Part shown: one piece after another, positions 27,872-36,451 of the stretch
Layout of the letters: every line of letters begins with the position of its first letter
Position numbering within the stretch: the first letter of the stretch is position 1
Source: Affinundibacterium fentianense
GTDB taxonomy: Bacteria; Pseudomonadota; Gammaproteobacteria; Burkholderiales; Burkholderiaceae_D
Length of the DNA stretch: 64,000 bases
Reading direction: 5' to 3'
NCBI RefSeq assembly: GCF_018139545.1
Contig: NZ_JAGSPJ010000006.1
Location: forward strand, 1-64,000
Program-made: the position numbers and the translations under genes
Notes under the pieces: generated by a model
Told to the model about the DNA's origin: nothing
Databases searched by the model: none
Seen by the model: only the letters and a program-made list of their open reading frames with translations

Positions 27872-27907
27872 TGACAGGATTTCTAGGAATCCGTCATAGA
27901 TGTCTTT
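27872..27907 (+). terminator. Possible attenuator between suxA and suxB
   Basis: TGAC-A-GGATT and AATCC-GTCA form a 9-bp stem with one bulged A around a 6-base loop. T-rich sequence (TCTTTTT) begins about 8 bases later. The spacing makes it a poor terminator. It may reduce but not stop transcription from the receptor into the enzyme genes. A second hairpin (CGATGAG / CTCATCG, 27922-27941) sits against the suxB start. Confidence 0.4.
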
Positions 27908-27942
27908 TTAAAGTACAACCACGATGAGTAACTGCTCATCGG

Positions 27943-29982
27943 ATGGTGTTAGTCGACCCAGTCATTTCGATCACTTTGCAAAATTTTCTCGATCTCAACA
28001 TGAATCATTCCTTTTCTCTGGCGCGCTTTTCCGAGAGTCGCCAAATCGACATGCAGCGACGCCTTGATCAGCGAATTACGGGTTTGCGTCAAAAGCTATC
28101 GAGCGTTTACGGTGAAACAGCGCAATTTGACGCGTGGTTTGAAGGATTGATTGACAATGTTCTGGAGTTGGCAAGTCAACGTAGCGATGCTTTGCTTGCA
28201 CTTGATTCGCAGCGAGTAGAGAATCCAGATTGGTTCTTGCACCAGAATATGGTCGGATATTGTGCCTACGTCGATCGTTTCGCTGACAACTTGCAAGGCG
28301 TCAAACAACGTATTCCCCACTTGACGCAATTGGGTGTGCGTTATTTACATTTATTACCATTCTTCCGTGCACGCGATTTGACCATTGACGGCGAAAATGA
28401 TGGCGGTTTCGCCGTTGCGAGCTTTGACGAAATTGAACCGCGTCTAGGTACGCACGCAGATTTGTTGACGTTGACCGAGGCACTACGTGCAGCAAATATT
28501 TCGCTTTGTGCCGATTTTGTTTTGAATCATGTTGCGGATGATCACCCTTGGGCGCTTGCTGCTCAACAGGGGCAACAAGCGTACCAAGAATTTTTTCACA
28601 TTTTCCCCGATCGGGATCGACCTGATCAATATGAACAAAGCTTAGGCCAAGTCTTTCCGCAGGCTGCACCGGGAAATTTTAGTTACGACAGCCGCTTAGA
28701 AAAATGGGTATGGACAACCTTCTATCCTTATCAATGGGATTTGAATTATACCAACCCTGTCGTTTTTTCCGAAATTGCTTTGGCATTGTTGCGAATGGCG
28801 AATAGTGGCATCGAGGTGTTTCGCTTGGATTCCACGGCATTTTTGTGGAAGCGCATGGGTACCAATTGCATGAATCAGCCAGAAGCACACATCCTATTGC
28901 AAGCAATACGTGACATCGTAACGATAGCGGCTCCTGGCGTCATTTTGAAAGCTGAAGCAATAGTCCCAACAGCAGATTTGCCCGCCTATCTGGGCGACGC
29001 AAGTACGGGATTGCAGGAATGTCATATCGCTTATCACAGTAGCTTGATGGCCTCATCTTGGGTCGCGTTATCTGAACAGAAAGTCGATCTCCTTCAAGCG
29101 GTAATGCGAGCGACCCCTGTATTGCCAGCGCAAGCCAGTTGGCTGAATTATGTCCGCTGTCATGATGATATTGGCTGGAATGTCTTGCGTGCTGAAGCGA
29201 ATGCTTGTGCTGGCAGTGAAAAGCAAGGTTTAGAACGGCTTCAGCACGCATCCGAATTTTATACTTCAGATGCGTCGAGTTTTGCCGATGGTGAACGGTT
29301 TCAGGCTAGCGATCCTCATACTGTGCATGGGACGGTCGGAATGGCAGCGTCATTGTGTGGCATTCGCACCGAAGACGCGCAACTTGAAGAGAAAGGTATT
29401 CAGCGCTTAATGTTGATGTATGGTCTCGCTATGAGTTTTGGTGGCATACCATTGATCTATATGGGGGACGAGATTGCGCAGACCAATGATCGATCCTATT
29501 GCGAAGATCCCGCACGTAGCTTTGATGGACGCTGGATGCAAAGGCCAACATTGAACACCGAAGCGTTGGCTTCATTGTCAAATAAGAACAAAGTTGCGAG
29601 CGTCGTGCACCATAGATTGTGTCATCTCATCCATCAACGTCAGCAATTACCTGCGTTTGCTGCACAGCGGGCGCGGCAAGTTATGGAGACCGGTTCCGAC
29701 AAAATACTTGGTTTCGTGCGTGGGGCATTGCTGGAGCGCGATCATGTGGTGTGTTTGTTTAATTTTAGCAGTGAAGATGTGACGGTATCGGGCAGCGCCT
29801 TAGTCCAGCAACTCAATGTAATGTCTGGTGTCACTGCATCGTCACAAGATCATAATGGTTCGCGCGCTGAATGGTTGGAATCGATCCACAATTATGTGGA
29901 TGTGTTGACTACCGAGGGAATGGCAGCAGAGTTTGTGATGTCACCCTATTCGCAGCGATGGTTGCATTGTGTTAGCGGATGA
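27943..29982 (+). CDS. suxB: Amylosucrase (GH13 subfamily 4)
   Basis: GH13 enzyme that transfers the glucosyl unit of sucrose to an alpha-1,4-glucan and releases fructose. It has 679 residues from the ATG at 27943; an ATG at 28000 (660 residues) is equally possible, and neither has a good ribosome site. The catalytic residues are visible: nucleophile Asp296 in VFRLDSTAF, acid/base Glu338 in LKAEAIV, and Asp408 in RCHDDIGW. The 42-residue spacing of the first two equals that of Neisseria amylosucrase. ENPDWFLHQNMVGYCAYVDRFADNL is typical of the family. There is no signal peptide, so it is cytoplasmic. It is followed by fructokinase. Confidence 0.92.
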   Translation: MVLVDPVISITLQNFLDLNMNHSFSLARFSESRQIDMQRRLDQRITGLRQKLSSVYGETAQFDAWFEGLIDNVLELASQRSDALLALDSQRVENPDWFLHQNMVGYCAYVDRFADNLQGVKQRIPHLTQLGVRYLHLLPFFRARDLTIDGENDGGFAVASFDEIEPRLGTHADLLTLTEALRAANISLCADFVLNHVADDHPWALAAQQGQQAYQEFFHIFPDRDRPDQYEQSLGQVFPQAAPGNFSYDSRLEKWVWTTFYPYQWDLNYTNPVVFSEIALALLRMANSGIEVFRLDSTAFLWKRMGTNCMNQPEAHILLQAIRDIVTIAAPGVILKAEAIVPTADLPAYLGDASTGLQECHIAYHSSLMASSWVALSEQKVDLLQAVMRATPVLPAQASWLNYVRCHDDIGWNVLRAEANACAGSEKQGLERLQHASEFYTSDASSFADGERFQASDPHTVHGTVGMAASLCGIRTEDAQLEEKGIQRLMLMYGLAMSFGGIPLIYMGDEIAQTNDRSYCEDPARSFDGRWMQRPTLNTEALASLSNKNKVASVVHHRLCHLIHQRQQLPAFAAQRARQVMETGSDKILGFVRGALLERDHVVCLFNFSSEDVTVSGSALVQQLNVMSGVTASSQDHNGSRAEWLESIHNYVDVLTTEGMAAEFVMSPYSQRWLHCVSG

Positions 29983-30059
29983 TGGCAGACTGCAGAATAT
30001 AGTTGGTTCAACTTATTTCCGCAAAAAAATTGCTAAACACTTCACATAAAACTAAACAC

Positions 30060-31058
30060 ATGATGACTGAATTCAATTCGAGTACAAAGCCGAACTTATT
30101 AATTTACGGCGAAACATTGATTGATGAGTTTCCGAGCGAAAACGTGATCGGTGGCGCTCCGTTTAATGTCGCGCGCAGCTTGGCATTGCTTGGTGCATGT
30201 CCTTGCATGGTGAGTAGAATAGGGAGCGATCAAAATGGTGAACGCATTCTCGAAGAAATGCAGAGGACAAAGTTAAGTCGACTTGGTATGCAGATAGACC
30301 CCGATCATGCGAGTGGACGAGTCGTGGTGCACATGCCCAACGCCGAAGACGCAAGCTCACATCGATTTGAGATTTTGCGAGATCAAGCTTACGATTTTAT
30401 TGAGTCACAAGCGGTGCAGTCGATATTGGCTGAATATTTTAGTGAAGTGCCGCCCGATCTCATTTATTTTGGCTCGCTGATTCAAAGAAGCGCGGTCTCA
30501 CGTGAAACTTTATTTGGCTTACTCGAAGCGGAACTCGCCGAGGGAGCGACGAAATTTCTCGATTTAAATTTACGCGATGGACAAGCAAGTTTGGAGACTA
30601 TTACTGTTTCTCTAAACTATGCAGATATCGTGAAGTTGAATGAAGATGAGTTGCAGTTCGTACTTCATCATTGCTGTGATTCGCCCGAATGGCAAGTAAG
30701 CTACAACGAAGCAAGTTTGCGTGGTGCATGCCAGAAGTTAATGGACATTTACTATATGCAGGCGATCATTGTTACTCTGGGCGCAAAAGGATATTTCTAT
30801 TTGGATTCGACTGGTGTTTGCTTCCACAGTCTCGATATGGATACTCCTAGATTAAACATTGTGGATACCGTTGGTGCTGGTGATGCCTTTGCCGCAGTCT
30901 TCATCTTGGGATGGCAAATGAACTGGCCTTTGCCTCAAAGCTTAGAGGCCGCGCGTCAATTTGCCTCCGCGATTTGTGGTGTGCGCGGAGCGGTTGCAGA
31001 ATCGACGCAGTTTTATCAAGACTGGCGTAAGCAGTGGGAAGCACGCTTCGCTGGATAA
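30060..31058 (+). CDS. Fructokinase, PfkB family
   Basis: Sugar kinase of about 332 residues. The N-terminal YGETLIDEF and GGAPFNVARSLALLG segments and the C-terminal anion-hole motif DTVGAGDAFAA are PfkB/fructokinase signatures, with Asp as catalytic base. ATGs at 30060 and 30063 both start close to the conserved N-terminus; an upstream TTG is unlikely. It sits 77 bases after amylosucrase and 34 bases before the carrier. Substrate inferred from context: the fructose released by amylosucrase. CHHCCD-like Cys/His at about 205 is unusual but outside the active-site motifs. Confidence 0.87.
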   Translation: MMTEFNSSTKPNLLIYGETLIDEFPSENVIGGAPFNVARSLALLGACPCMVSRIGSDQNGERILEEMQRTKLSRLGMQIDPDHASGRVVVHMPNAEDASSHRFEILRDQAYDFIESQAVQSILAEYFSEVPPDLIYFGSLIQRSAVSRETLFGLLEAELAEGATKFLDLNLRDGQASLETITVSLNYADIVKLNEDELQFVLHHCCDSPEWQVSYNEASLRGACQKLMDIYYMQAIIVTLGAKGYFYLDSTGVCFHSLDMDTPRLNIVDTVGAGDAFAAVFILGWQMNWPLPQSLEAARQFASAICGVRGAVAESTQFYQDWRKQWEARFAG

Positions 31059-31092
31059 GTAGAATTATTCTCATGTAAATGGAGGCCTTCGT

Positions 31093-32403
31093 ATGCCAAT
31101 GAAAAAGCCGCATCTGTCGTTTTGGCAGATCGTTAATATGAATTTTGGGTTCTTTGGCATCCAGTTTAGTTTTGGACTTCAACAAAGCAGTATGAGTCCC
31201 ATTTATAGCTACTTAGGGGCAGATGAGTCGAGCTTGCCCTATTTATGGTTGGCTGGGCCAGTGACTGGCCTGTTGGTGCAGCCTATTATTGGTGCCATGA
31301 GTGATAAGACAACCAGTCGGTGGGGGCGACGAACGCCGTATTTTCTCATTGGTGCCATCCTCTGTAGCTTGGGACTATTGGCGATGCCTTTTAGTCCTAC
31401 ATTATGGATGGCAGCGAGTTTGTTGTGGATTTTAGATGCAGCGAACAATGTCACCATGGAACCCTATCGCGCTTTTGTGAGTGATAGGCTGGATAAGAGC
31501 CAACATTCAATAGGCTTTTTAACACAAAGTGCATTTACCGGCTTAGGGCAAACGCTTGCCTATTTAACGCCATCGCTTTTGGTATTTGTTGGAATGAATA
31601 AGGATGCCGTCAATGCGAACCATATTCCCCATATCGTCATCGCTGCCTTTTTGATAGGAGCGGTGTTTTCTTTAGGTTCAATTTTGTGGACTTTGAAAAC
31701 GACACCAGAACTCCCCTTGAGTAAAGAGGAAATCGCGCAGATGAATAGCCAGCCGCGCTCAATGCAAGCCACGGTGTTAGAGATTTGGACCGCGATCAGA
31801 GAAATGCCAACGACCATGAAGCAATTGGCTTGGATGAAGTTATTCCAATGGTATGCGCTATTTTGCTATTGGCAATACATTATGCTGGCTATCGCGAAGT
31901 CTATGTTCGGAACGACGGATCCGGCGTCCTCAGGATTTCGCGATGCCGGTTTACTGAATGGCCAAATGGGCGCTTTTTATAACTTCATCGCCTTCCTTGC
32001 TGCTTTTGCATTGGTGCCATTCGCTCGTCGTTTCGGACCTAAATTTGTGCACAGTGCATGTCTGTGTGTCGCGGGTTTAGGTATGTTGGCGATTCCAGAG
32101 ATTCAACAAAAGGAGTGGTTGTTGCTTCCAATGATTGGAGTGGGGTTAGCATGGGCGAGTATTATGGGCAATCCCTATATCATGTTGGCTGGCAGTATTC
32201 CAAAGGAGCGAACTGGTGTGTACATGGGTATCTTTAACATGTTTATTGTGATTCCTATGATCATCCAAATTTTAACCTTACCCTTGATTTATCATCGTTG
32301 GCTTGGTGGACATCCAGAAAATGTGGTCAGGCTCGCGGGTGCATTGCTGTTGTGCGCGGCAATCAGTGTACTTTTTGTGAAGGTGGGCAAGGGACAAGAG
32401 TAA
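31093..32403 (+). CDS. suxC: MFS sugar carrier, SLC45/SUT-like (SuxC-like)
   Basis: Inner-membrane carrier of 436 residues with about 12 helices. The motif SDKTTSRWGRRTPYFLIGAI after the second helix and FWQIVNMNFGFFGIQFSFGLQ at the start mark the glycoside-pentoside/sucrose-proton symporter-like branch (SLC45, SUT, SuxC). GGAGG lies 7 bases before the ATG at 31093. It closes the sucrose operon and is followed by a terminator. It is a clear paralogue of the carrier at 42377. Sucrose is the inferred substrate. Confidence 0.86.
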   Translation: MPMKKPHLSFWQIVNMNFGFFGIQFSFGLQQSSMSPIYSYLGADESSLPYLWLAGPVTGLLVQPIIGAMSDKTTSRWGRRTPYFLIGAILCSLGLLAMPFSPTLWMAASLLWILDAANNVTMEPYRAFVSDRLDKSQHSIGFLTQSAFTGLGQTLAYLTPSLLVFVGMNKDAVNANHIPHIVIAAFLIGAVFSLGSILWTLKTTPELPLSKEEIAQMNSQPRSMQATVLEIWTAIREMPTTMKQLAWMKLFQWYALFCYWQYIMLAIAKSMFGTTDPASSGFRDAGLLNGQMGAFYNFIAFLAAFALVPFARRFGPKFVHSACLCVAGLGMLAIPEIQQKEWLLLPMIGVGLAWASIMGNPYIMLAGSIPKERTGVYMGIFNMFIVIPMIIQILTLPLIYHRWLGGHPENVVRLAGALLLCAAISVLFVKVGKGQE

Positions 32404-32426
32404 ATTCATTGCGGTCGCGCATAATG

Positions 32427-32458
32427 AAGGTCAGGATCGAAAGAGACTGGCCTTTTTT
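32427..32458 (+). terminator. Terminator of the sucrose operon
   Basis: GGTCAG (32429-32434) pairs with CTGGCC (32447-32452, one G-U), extended by AA/TT, with a 12-base loop and six T. It lies 24 bases after the carrier stop. Confidence 0.68.
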
Positions 32459-32522
32459 GTTGTGTAGTCTTTGATCAAGTAAAATGGCGGTTTCGCTTCT
32501 TGCTGAATGACTGGCTCAATTT

Positions 32523-33416
32523 ATGAAATCTGCAATCAAACAAAATTCATCGGCGTCCCAATCTGCGCAGCGGGGTTCCCACGATAAACATGAAGTCCGC
32601 CCCGGGCAGTCAATTGAATTATTGAAAGAGCTACATATTTTGACGCGTGACGGCAAAATGAATCAAGATAGCCGACGAAAATTGAAACAGGTTTATCATT
32701 TATATCAATTTATTGAGCCTTTATTGCAAGAAGTCTTAGACGAAAAAAAGAGTGTCAATCTGGTCGACCATGGTGCAGGTAAATCATACTTAGGCTTTAT
32801 TTTGTACGATTTGTTTTTTAAGGGTTTGGACCAACCGCACAGCTCTTGTATTTACGGTATCGAGACGCGGGATGAACTGGTCGCTCGTTCGCGTGAGCTG
32901 GCCGCGAGATTAACTTTCACCGGCATGCAATTTCTGAATTTATCAGTGGCTGAATCAAGTCAGTCTAGTGATTTACCGGCACAGATTGATATTGTCACAG
33001 CTTTGCACGCTTGCAATACTGCAACGGATGATGCGATTGATTTTGCATTGAAGAAGAAAGCGCGTTTCATGGTTTTAGTGCCCTGCTGTCAAGCGGAAGT
33101 GGCGGCGGAATTGCGCAAGTCCAAAAACGATGTAGTAAAAAGCAATCCTTTATCTGAGATGTGGCGGCATCCTATTCATACACGAGAATTTGGGAGTCAG
33201 ATAACAAATGTACTACGTTGTCTGCAATTGGAATCGCATGGGTATCAGGTGAGAGTCACGGAATTGGTGGGTTGGGAGCATTCGATGAAAAATGAGTTGA
33301 TTATTGCTGAATACAAGGGCGGGAAAAACATGCGTTCCGCCCAACGATTGAGCGAAATCTTGCATTCCACCGGTCTTGATGGCTTGACACAAAGATTCTT
33401 TTTGCCCGTGAAGTAG
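32523..33416 (+). CDS. Class I SAM-dependent methyltransferase (Methyltransf_32-like)
   Basis: Cytoplasmic protein of 297 residues. The SAM-binding motif I is VNLVDHGAGKSYLGFIL near 80-96. Further motifs are VTALHACNTATDDAIDFAL and VLVPCCQAEV, the DxGxGKG / ALHAC / PCCQ pattern of the METTL25/RRNAD1-like family. The substrate is unknown; RNA or protein is possible. The C-terminal NELIIAEYKGG is a usual last strand. The first 25 residues are Ser/Gln-rich and probably disordered. It stands alone between the sucrose operon terminator and ppx. Confidence 0.75.
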   Translation: MKSAIKQNSSASQSAQRGSHDKHEVRPGQSIELLKELHILTRDGKMNQDSRRKLKQVYHLYQFIEPLLQEVLDEKKSVNLVDHGAGKSYLGFILYDLFFKGLDQPHSSCIYGIETRDELVARSRELAARLTFTGMQFLNLSVAESSQSSDLPAQIDIVTALHACNTATDDAIDFALKKKARFMVLVPCCQAEVAAELRKSKNDVVKSNPLSEMWRHPIHTREFGSQITNVLRCLQLESHGYQVRVTELVGWEHSMKNELIIAEYKGGKNMRSAQRLSEILHSTGLDGLTQRFFLPVK

Positions 33417-33752
33417 ACGTCTCTCGATCGGCAATACCAGATTTCCCTTCTTTAATCTAAGGTATCGGAATCCTGTCGTTCGACCATTTTTCTCTTGCGC
33501 CTTATCGATTTTTTTTCAAGCGCATCTTCTCCTATTGAAGGTCACGGCATTGTCACAATAAATGATTAATATCATTTATTGTGCTTCGTTGGTGAGTTCA
33601 ACTTGTAGTTCCCTAATTTTCAAATGCCTGAGATATGATCACGCTTAACTTGATAAGGTAGGTGTGCGCCAATCGTTGTGGTTTGAGTTTTTTTGCGCGA
33701 TATGCCGTATTGATTACGATTGACGTTTTTATTTCTTGGGAAGGACTTCTTC
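33417..33752. other. Intergenic region before ppx/gppA
   Basis: No gene seen in 336 bases. It contains the 30-base inverted repeat described separately, and AT-rich sequence likely to hold the ppx promoter. No clear terminator for the methyltransferase gene is visible. Confidence 0.45.
33554..33583. repeat. 13-bp perfect inverted repeat
   Basis: CACAATAAATGAT (33554-33566) and ATCATTTATTGTG (33571-33583) flank a TAAT loop, 170 bases before ppx. No T run follows, so it is not a standard terminator. Length and symmetry suggest an operator for a dimeric regulator or a stable RNA hairpin in the ppx leader. Confidence 0.7.
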
Positions 33753-35210
33753 ATGTTTGCAGCGGTTGATCTTGGCTCGAATAGTTTTCGACTTCATATC
33801 GGAAAATATGAGGGGAACTTAATTCGAGTCGTCAAGAGTGCGAGAGATCCAATTCGGCTTGCTGCTGGGCTTGATCCTTCAGGTAATTTGACATCTGAAG
33901 CGATAGAACGTGCTGTGCGTTGCCTCCGTAATTTCAAAACGGTATTAGCAGGGTATCCGATCGATGCAGTACGAGTCGTCGCGACCAATACTGTTAGGAT
34001 CGCAAAGAATGCAGCTGATTTTTTGCCAGCTTTTGAGGCTGCGATAGGTTTGCCCATCGAGGTAATCTCAGGGGAAGAAGAGGGACGTTTGATTTACCTT
34101 GGTGTTGCCAATGCGTTGTTAGGGTCGTCCGAACGTCGTCTCGTTATTGACATAGGCGGTGGTTCCACTGAAATCATCTTGGGAAATGGGCACGAAATTA
34201 CGAAAGTAGAGTCTTTTCCGATTGGTACGGTGAAACATAGCCAGCAATTTTTTCCGCAAGGACGTATTACTGCAGAAGGTTTTGATGCGGCAGTGTTGAC
34301 TGTTCGTTCGCTGCTTGAAGATGCGGTACCCGCCTATCAGCCAGAATTTTGGAGGAATGCCTATGGGTCTTCCGGAACAGTACGCGCAATATCTGATGCC
34401 TTGTATAAAAATGGATTTGGTGATCCAGAAGTAAGCTTAGATAAATTATTGCAATTGCGCGATTACTGTATTCGAAAACAGCAGATTGAACATCTAGATC
34501 TCATTGGAATCAAGCCCGAAAGAGTGGCGATGGTCATCGGTGGCTTGGCAATTTTGATTGGCCTTTTTCAAGAGCTGAATATTGATGTTTTGAAGCCCAT
34601 CGAGGCGGGATTGCGAATGGGGGTGATGTGGGATCTCTATTTAAGATCAACCAAGCGAGACCGACGCGAAAACGCGGTGCGAGATTTTTTATTGGTCTTT
34701 CGAGCAGATCAAGTTCGTGCCAATTTAGTCGCGGATATGGCGCGCGCTATATTTATTCAATTGAAGCCAAACAATGCGCAATGGGAGCACTATGTCTATT
34801 GGAGCTCTTTGTTGCATGAGGTAGGCATGTTGATTTCGCACACCGCCTACCATAAACATGGCAGTTATTTGGTGGAATATGGTGACATTCCAGGATTCAC
34901 TACGCGCGAGCAAAAGTTGATGAGCCGTTTAGTGTTGAGTCAAAAAGGTAATTTGCGAAAATTGGGTGATGTCTTAGGCGATCCGGATTTTGTGAAGGCG
35001 GTGGTTGCCTTGCGACTCGCAGTGAATTTAATGCATGCGCGGGTCGAATTGGATTTCAAAGACTTTAGTCTGAGAATGAAAAATAAGATTGAACTTGAGA
35101 TCAAAGCTGATTGGATTGCTTTACACCCGACAGTGAACTTTTGGTTGCGAAAAGAAGTGGAGTCTTGGCGTGAAGTCGGTATTGATTTTGTGGTGCGGTC
35201 GAGAAATTAA
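33753..35210 (+). CDS. ppx: Exopolyphosphatase / guanosine pentaphosphatase (Ppx/GppA)
   Basis: Phosphatase of 485 residues with the actin-like fold. It hydrolyses polyphosphate or pppGpp. The start at 33753 is chosen by AAGGA at 33741-33745 and because the family begins FAAVDLGSNSFRLHIG. The second phosphate motif is VIDIGGGSTEIILG near 140, with GSSGTVRAI near 210. An HD-like helical C-terminal domain from about 310 contains HEVGMLISHTAYHKHGSYLVEYGDIPGF, as in full-length Ppx and GppA. Sequence alone does not separate the two activities. Residue context favours the exopolyphosphatase annotation used in Burkholderiales. Confidence 0.9.
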   Translation: MFAAVDLGSNSFRLHIGKYEGNLIRVVKSARDPIRLAAGLDPSGNLTSEAIERAVRCLRNFKTVLAGYPIDAVRVVATNTVRIAKNAADFLPAFEAAIGLPIEVISGEEEGRLIYLGVANALLGSSERRLVIDIGGGSTEIILGNGHEITKVESFPIGTVKHSQQFFPQGRITAEGFDAAVLTVRSLLEDAVPAYQPEFWRNAYGSSGTVRAISDALYKNGFGDPEVSLDKLLQLRDYCIRKQQIEHLDLIGIKPERVAMVIGGLAILIGLFQELNIDVLKPIEAGLRMGVMWDLYLRSTKRDRRENAVRDFLLVFRADQVRANLVADMARAIFIQLKPNNAQWEHYVYWSSLLHEVGMLISHTAYHKHGSYLVEYGDIPGFTTREQKLMSRLVLSQKGNLRKLGDVLGDPDFVKAVVALRLAVNLMHARVELDFKDFSLRMKNKIELEIKADWIALHPTVNFWLRKEVESWREVGIDFVVRSRN

Positions 35211-35294
35211 AGTGACGTTGCGGATCGAACTCGAACAGGCATAGTTTGATCGAAGTGAATTGGTATTTTATGGTGTCCTAAGAGGAGAGATAGT

Positions 35295-35843
35295 ATGACA
35301 GCACTTAAACGATCGAAGTCGGCACTAGCAGAGCCGACGATGGGTAAAACAGAAGCGGGTAAACAAACACCAGTGGTGAAGACTAAGCAATCGGCTATCA
35401 AATCCAACTTGGCCGATGCGTCCGTCGAAAGATTGCGAGAAAGTCGTGCAAAGAAATTGGCCGTGAAGCCAATAGCGAGAAAGCCCGCAACTCAATCTAC
35501 CACTAAGATAGTCAAAAAGTCCGATGTGAAATCAAGTCGTGCTGCGAAGGATAAATTGCCAATTGCAACGAAGGTGTTAGAGAAGTCGAGAAAAATGGAT
35601 GATGGCATTCGTGAAAAAATAAGAAAACCAAAGTTGGTACGTGATAGCTTTACCATGCCTGAGGCCGAGTATGCCGTTTTGAGCGAGGTAAAAAAGGCAT
35701 GTATCGCGGCGGGTGTCGAGGTTAAGAAGAGCCAGTTGCTACGATTAGGTTTGGTGTTGTTGCAGAAGACGCCTGTCACTAGGCTAAAGAAAATGCTTTC
35801 AGGTCTTACCCCTTTAAAAGCTGGGCGACCAAAAAATCTCTAA
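35295..35843 (+). CDS. Basic hypothetical protein with conserved C-terminal domain
   Basis: A 182-residue protein I cannot name. The first 110 residues are Lys/Ala/Ser-rich and probably disordered (repeated KPxxRKPA, KSDVKSSRAAK). The last 70 form a compact-looking domain: LVRDSFTMPEAEYAVLSEVKKACIAAGVEVKKSQLLRLGLVLLQK. The strand-then-two-helices pattern recalls ribbon-helix-helix proteins, so a DNA-binding role is possible. AGGAGAG precedes the ATG. It is 84 bases after ppx and followed by a terminator, so the two may be co-transcribed. Confidence 0.65.
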   Translation: MTALKRSKSALAEPTMGKTEAGKQTPVVKTKQSAIKSNLADASVERLRESRAKKLAVKPIARKPATQSTTKIVKKSDVKSSRAAKDKLPIATKVLEKSRKMDDGIREKIRKPKLVRDSFTMPEAEYAVLSEVKKACIAAGVEVKKSQLLRLGLVLLQKTPVTRLKKMLSGLTPLKAGRPKNL

Positions 35844-35921
35844 ATCACCTCATCCTGATTCAGCCGTGAAACGGAAAGAAATAAGCTAGACCGTCCGTTA
35901 TTCTGAGTAAGTCGGATTTGC

Positions 35922-35957
35922 AAAACCGTTAGTCCTTGATTGGCTAGCGGTTTTTTT
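35922..35957 (+). terminator. Rho-independent terminator
   Basis: AAAACCGTTAG-T-CC pairs with GGCTAGCGGTTTT (one G-U, one bulge) around a short loop and is followed by seven T (35951-35957). It ends the ppx-region transcript before the maltose locus. Confidence 0.8.
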
Positions 35958-36105
35958 ATTTTTTATCGCAGTCGATGTGCTGCTTGGACCTTCAGCACGA
36001 CGATATGGCGAGACAAACAATGTGAAATATTGCCACAAGTTAATATTAATGCTTGCAATTCATTTTATTTGGGCTAGGGTGAATAAAGAAAATTAAAAAA
36101 TATCT

Positions 36106-36148
36106 AAAGCGCTTTGAATAAATTCCATCAAAAAATCTAAAGCGCTTT
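36106..36148. promoter_or_regulatory. Tandem LacI-family operators of the maltodextrin receptor
   Basis: Two perfect 10-base palindromes AAAGCGCTTT at 36106-36115 and 36139-36148 lie 33 bp apart, about three helical turns. The surrounding sequence (A-run, TCTAAAGCGCTTTGAA, then AAAT-CCAT) is repeated too, so the second site arose by local duplication. The central GCGC with A/T arms is a LacI/GalR-type site. The likely binder is the LacI protein at 48223. The same palindrome recurs as a pair at 59176-59217. Confidence 0.75.
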
Positions 36149-36451
36149 GAAAAAATCCATGGAATCTTGATAATGAAACTCAAAAAATGTAGTTTGACTA
36201 CATCAAGTAATCGTGTGAATTTGTGGTTTTCAAGCCACGTAGTAGCGAGATTCCTCATAGGAGAAGCGGAATTCTTGCAGAAATAGGCGGTTTTTTTGAT
36301 TGACAGTAAATTTAGTTTTGGTACAAACTTGCCCCAAGATTTGAATTTAAACCAAAAGTTGTTGATTCGAATTCGAAGCAAAAAAATAGAACGTAGTTTG
36401 TGATTTCCTCCCCCCCCTAGATTGCAGTGATAAAAACATTTGGAGATTTAA
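36149..36451 (+). other. Long leader of the maltodextrin receptor gene
   Basis: About 300 bases without a gene between the operators and the receptor ATG. A hairpin ATGTAG-TTTGA-CTACAT lies at 36187-36203, and a run of nine C occurs near 36410. A promoter could lie upstream of the operators (TTGCAA at 36053, weak -10) or within this leader. I could not decide. Confidence 0.4.

Noticed and set aside
33554..33583. Palindrome before ppx as a Fur box
   Set aside because: It has ATGAT/ATCAT elements, but the arms do not follow the Fur 7-1-7 repeat. The next gene is not an iron gene.
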